Source: an uncultured cyanobacterium | GTDB taxonomy: Bacteria > Cyanobacteriota > Cyanobacteriia > PCC-6307 > Cyanobiaceae | NCBI GenBank assembly: GCA_903823115.1 | Contig: CAIJRN010000029.1 | Coordinates: forward strand, 62,001-126,000 | Length of the DNA: 64,000 bases | Direction of reading: 5' to 3' | Shown: positions 60,993 through 64,000 of the stretch, in pieces | Layout: the number at the start of each line of letters is the position of its first letter | Numbering within the stretch: the first letter of the stretch is position 1 | Notes under the pieces: generated by a model | The model's database searches: none | What the model saw: only the letters and a program-made list of their open reading frames with translations | What the model was told of the DNA's origin: nothing | Made by a program: the position numbers and the translations under genes

Positions 60993-62053
60993 GGCGAGGT
61001 GGTGCTGCCCTGCAGGCGATTGTGCTGCCAGTGGTGGAAGGCTTGCAGGATTCTCTCCCAGGCCTGCTGGATCGACGCCGCTTCCTGGTCGCGGCCGTAC
61101 AGGGTGCGGATCGCCAGGGCCTGACGGGCCAACCGCAGTTCCGTATGGCGGCGATGGAGCGTGAATCCTTCCAGGGCCTGCTGCAGCGAAATCAGAAAAC
61201 CCTCCCAGTCGCCGAAGGCCACGGGTTCCGACGGGCCGAGCCGGAACAGCTCATCGGCACCGCCACCGCTGTAGCCCACCACCCAGCAACCGGCGGCCAT
61301 GGCTTCCATCACCGGCAGGCTGAAGCCTTCTGGATGGCCGAAGGAGAGAAAGATCCGGGCCTGGTTGAGCCGTTCGGCCAGGGCAGCATGGCTCATCGCC
61401 TGGAGTGGCACGGCCCGCCAGTTCTTGGCATGGCGCACCCCACCGCGGCGCAGGCCCAGCAGGATCGCCAGGGCATGCTCAGGATTCTTGCGCGGTAGCC
61501 AGTGGATCGTGTCGCTCTTGGTCGCTGCGGCCTGGAAGATGGGCTCAATGCTGTTGATAATGCGGCTGATCCTGTTGTCGGCCAGGCCGAGATTGCGGCT
61601 CAGCAGCTGATGACTGTCTTCGGAGACGCATAACACCTGCAGAACTTCGGGGGCGTCGTAAAACCGGCTCAGAGTATCCAGCGGCTGCAAGCCGATCTTG
61701 TCATAGCTGTAGTAGGCGTTCTGGTTGAACACCACCCGGGCCAGACGCTTGAGATTGACACCGTAGTAGTTCTGGAGGTTGATGCCGAGATAGGTCTCGG
61801 GCAGCACCACAATGCTTCTGTCCAGCTCAAAGTCGCCGCGCTGCCGGCAGCTGGCGAAGTCCAGGCTGGGGGCGCTGCTTTCAAACCAGCTCGGCCGGAA
61901 GCCCGGCGCTTCCGTCACCACGGCCGCATCCCAGCCCAGCTCCACCAGATGCTCCACCTGGCGGTAGAGCTGCTTGCAGCCGCCGATCGGCACGTCGAGA
62001 TCCGGCAGGCAGAGCAGCCGAACGCAAGGCCGAACGGCAGGGGAGCGTGACAT
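60989..62053 (-). CDS. Family 4-like glycosyltransferase
   Basis: 354 residues from the ATG at 62051-62053. RLLCLPDLDVPIGGCKQLYRQVEHLVELGWDAAVVTE (parts) is a GT-B N-terminal half that begins with a GG turn. FNQNAYYSYDKIG, VLCVSEDSHQLL and SFGHPEGFSLPVMEAMAAGCWVVGYSGGGADELF (key residues PEGF, EAMA) complete the C-terminal donor-binding half. The EX7E motif is present as EGFSLPVME. It is upstream of, and coupled to, the second GT4 gene. Its own start lies 73 bases after the stop of the RTX gene, with that gene's terminator between them, so this pair has its own promoter. Confidence 0.87.
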   Translation of the reverse strand: MSRSPAVRPCVRLLCLPDLDVPIGGCKQLYRQVEHLVELGWDAAVVTEAPGFRPSWFESSAPSLDFASCRQRGDFELDRSIVVLPETYLGINLQNYYGVNLKRLARVVFNQNAYYSYDKIGLQPLDTLSRFYDAPEVLQVLCVSEDSHQLLSRNLGLADNRISRIINSIEPIFQAAATKSDTIHWLPRKNPEHALAILLGLRRGGVRHAKNWRAVPLQAMSHAALAERLNQARIFLSFGHPEGFSLPVMEAMAAGCWVVGYSGGGADELFRLGPSEPVAFGDWEGFLISLQQALEGFTLHRRHTELRLARQALAIRTLYGRDQEAASIQQAWERILQAFHHWQHNRLQGSTTSP

Positions 62054-62079
62054 CGCAGAACGGCAGAGAGATGAACAAT

Positions 62080-62104
62080 AAAAAAGCCCCGCACTAGGCG
62101 GGGC
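62080..62104 (-). terminator. Intrinsic terminator of the RTX gene
   Basis: On the minus strand GCCCCGC (62104-62098) and GCGGGGC (62092-62086) form a 7-bp stem with a five-base loop, followed by six T (62085-62080). It lies 22 bases after the stop of the calcium-binding protein and is the best terminator in the window. Confidence 0.9.
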
Positions 62105-62126
62105 GGAGGTATCAACCAACTAGAAA

Positions 62127-63965
62127 TCAGACAGGGGCACCTGTTTTGTCGAATTCATAAGTGGTGGTGATGTCCGTGATCTTGCCATTGGTGATTTGCA
62201 GGCCACCGGTGGGATCGATTTGACCGACATTGTCCAGCGCCACCAGCAGGTCACCATCGGTCAAGCCAGCCTTGCCATCGCTGATGAACAGGTAGGAAAG
62301 GATGGGGTTCTCAGGCGTTTTGGTGCCGACAGGCGTGCCAAGGAAGGCCGTGTCATTCTCGGTCCAGATCAACGCTTCGCCACGCAGCTGTTGGCCACCA
62401 GCCTCGATGAACTCGGAGATGTTGTCAACACCGCTCGTCACCAAGCCGTTGTTGTTGACGGCATAGATGTCGCCGTTGCTAGCGAGCCTGCCGCCAGCGC
62501 CGGTTGTGATGTTGAACTGAACGCCAGTCTCGTCATCCAGCTGAATCTGGTCGCGCTCAAGGCGACCCAGACCAAAGAATTCGCCGTTCGCTTTGAAGGC
62601 GTCGTAGGTCAGCTTGTTATCGATGTTGCGATAGAAGCTGGCGTTGGAGTCGAAGTCGGTGATGGTATCGGCGCCAACTCCGAAGGAGTTGATGACTGAA
62701 TCGCCGAAGGCGAACACGAAGAGATCGGAGCTCACACCCTCAAGAGACTCGGTGTTGCTGAAGCCCTTGGGATCAAAGGTCTGGGTGGTGGAATCACCCG
62801 TCATCGTGTCGCTACCGGTGCCGCCATCAAAGGTGGCGCCAAAATCGGCGAATTGAGCGAGGATGATGCCAGCGCCTTGACGCAGGACATCATTACCGGC
62901 TCCACCGTCGAGCAAGTTGCCGTTGGTGCGTACAAAACCGGAGTAATCATCGATTTCGTCATCGCCTGTGCCACCGGAGAGGGTGGTCTCAATCGATTGG
63001 GCAGCTCCGAAGTTGATTTTGTCGGAGCCGATGTCACCACTGATCAGGGTGTTGATGACTTCAAGCGAGGCAACGTTGATGGAGTCGTCGCCCTTGCCGC
63101 CGTAGATGGATGAGTTCTTGAGCTCGAGGCCGAGCAGAATCAAGGTGTCAGCACCCTGGTTGCCGTTGACCACCGAGTCCTGGACGACTCCGGAGAGCCC
63201 CAGAATGAAGTCGTCGCCTTTGCCGCCGTAGAGGGAGGTCTGATCCATGTTCCGGGCCCAGGCGATCACGTCCTGGCCTTCGTTGCCATAGACAAGGTCA
63301 CGATTGAATTCCGTGGAATCTTCGCCCTCGATACCATTGAAGAACATGACATCGTCGCCGCCCCGGCCATAGAAGGTCGACTGGGAAACTTCCTGGGCTT
63401 CGACGACAACGGCTTCGACGCCGATATTAACGAGATTGGCGAGATCGAAGGGGTTTTCGCTGTTGAGGTTCAGGAAAAAGTCGACAGCGTCATCGACGAG
63501 AGAGCCGAGGATCGAGTTGTCGTTACCGCCGAGGTCGACCAAGCTGCTGTTGAAGCTCTTGACCGTTTCATCGATGTAAACGAAGTCAGTGCCGTCTCCA
63601 GCGGGGTTGGTGCCATCAGCTTCGATGATGACCTTGTCGTAGTTGGCGTCGAAGGACTCGGAACTGAGGGTGATCTGGTCGTTGCCCGAATCACCCCAGA
63701 ATTGATCGCCACTACCCGTTTGGGTGTTGATGAAGATCAGGTCATCGCCTTCTCCTCCGTGGACAGTGGAGTCCTGAATCTCAGTGGAGTTGGAAACAAT
63801 CTCATCGCTTCCCTCGTTGCCGTTGAGCGAGGAATCGAGCAGATCGGCGTCGACCTGAAGGTAGTCGTCGCCTGTAAGCAGGTTGGACACGACAACCTGT
63901 TGACCGGGAAGGTCAATAAAGATGTTGTCGTTGCCGGGGGAGCCGTTTTGGGTGTAGGTGGGCAT
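62127..63965 (-). CDS. RTX-type calcium-binding surface protein, acidic and cysteine-free
   Basis: 612 residues with its ATG at 63963-63965 and only 35 bases left before the window edge. It has no N-terminal signal peptide. From residue 1 to about 380 it shows imperfect repeats of about 20-25 residues built on GGxGDDxI or GNxGxD (GGEGDDLIFI, GRGGDDVMFF, GNEGQDVIAW, GGKGDDFILG, GGKGDDSINV, GGTGDDEIDD, GGAGNDVLRQ), the turn that binds calcium in RTX beta-rolls. Residues after about 430 form a non-repeat C-terminal domain. The protein is very acidic and has no cysteine. Such proteins are usually exported by a type I system through a C-terminal signal and sit on the cell surface. No transporter genes are in the window. 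Confidence 0.85.
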   Translation of the reverse strand: MPTYTQNGSPGNDNIFIDLPGQQVVVSNLLTGDDYLQVDADLLDSSLNGNEGSDEIVSNSTEIQDSTVHGGEGDDLIFINTQTGSGDQFWGDSGNDQITLSSESFDANYDKVIIEADGTNPAGDGTDFVYIDETVKSFNSSLVDLGGNDNSILGSLVDDAVDFFLNLNSENPFDLANLVNIGVEAVVVEAQEVSQSTFYGRGGDDVMFFNGIEGEDSTEFNRDLVYGNEGQDVIAWARNMDQTSLYGGKGDDFILGLSGVVQDSVVNGNQGADTLILLGLELKNSSIYGGKGDDSINVASLEVINTLISGDIGSDKINFGAAQSIETTLSGGTGDDEIDDYSGFVRTNGNLLDGGAGNDVLRQGAGIILAQFADFGATFDGGTGSDTMTGDSTTQTFDPKGFSNTESLEGVSSDLFVFAFGDSVINSFGVGADTITDFDSNASFYRNIDNKLTYDAFKANGEFFGLGRLERDQIQLDDETGVQFNITTGAGGRLASNGDIYAVNNNGLVTSGVDNISEFIEAGGQQLRGEALIWTENDTAFLGTPVGTKTPENPILSYLFISDGKAGLTDGDLLVALDNVGQIDPTGGLQITNGKITDITTTYEFDKTGAPV

Positions 63966-64000
63966 GACTTTGTTGGGTTGTGGGACAGAGTCCTCTCACC

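Overview
The window is a GC-rich chromosomal segment of a cyanobacterium, most likely a picocyanobacterium of the Cyanobium/Synechococcus type. Evidence for this is psbZ next to ribH, a Psb34-like (ssl1498 family) gene, sqdB-sqdX for sulfolipid, Ycf37-like and Ycf23-like proteins, cbiD and cobH for cobalamin, a four-ACT aspartate kinase, and a gene order (asd-dapA-rnj, uvrB, lysC-holA-cobH-mutS-psbZ-ribH) typical of that group. The species cannot be fixed from sequence reading alone. No transposase, integrase, rRNA or CRISPR array was seen, and there is one tRNA.

Layout. 1-7 kb: a partial Rossmann-fold epimerase, a small membrane protein, a divergent HNH nuclease and HARP/SNF2 helicase pair, small exported or membrane proteins, and three short cyanobacterial ORFs in gene-poor DNA. 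6.9-10.3 kb: tRNA-Gly(CCC) beside a very long perfect hairpin, a lipoprotein, a class V aminotransferase, and cbiD. 10.3-24.7 kb: guaA, two unknown proteins coupled to mrdA (PBP2), the sulfolipid pair, psb34, thiG, a Ycf37-like TPR protein with rplT and rpmI, an SpoIID-domain protein and a membrane GT2. 24.9-31.7 kb (minus strand): tig, clpP, clpX, an LRAT-like protein and dnaX. 32-42.4 kb: asd-dapA, rnj, tilS, ycf23, a small membrane protein, uvrB. 42.4-44 kb: a small methyltransferase/glycosyltransferase islet. 44-51.7 kb: lysC, holA, cobH, mutS, psbZ, ribH.

From 51.7 kb to 62.05 kb the content changes to a surface-glycan locus. It holds a polyprenyl-phosphate sugar transferase, a GT2, a two-domain GT2-GT4 protein, two unrelated sulfotransferases, a GT31-like enzyme, an FkbM methyltransferase and two GT4-like proteins. 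It ends at a clear intrinsic terminator belonging to a large, cysteine-free, acidic RTX-type calcium-binding protein (62.1-64.0 kb).

The most interesting parts are this predicted sulfated and methylated glycan locus next to an RTX surface protein, and the HNH-HARP/SNF2 pair, which resembles a split version of eukaryotic ZRANB3. Functions are inferred from motifs recognised by eye; no database search was run. Many start codons are judgement calls because Shine-Dalgarno sequences are weak here.
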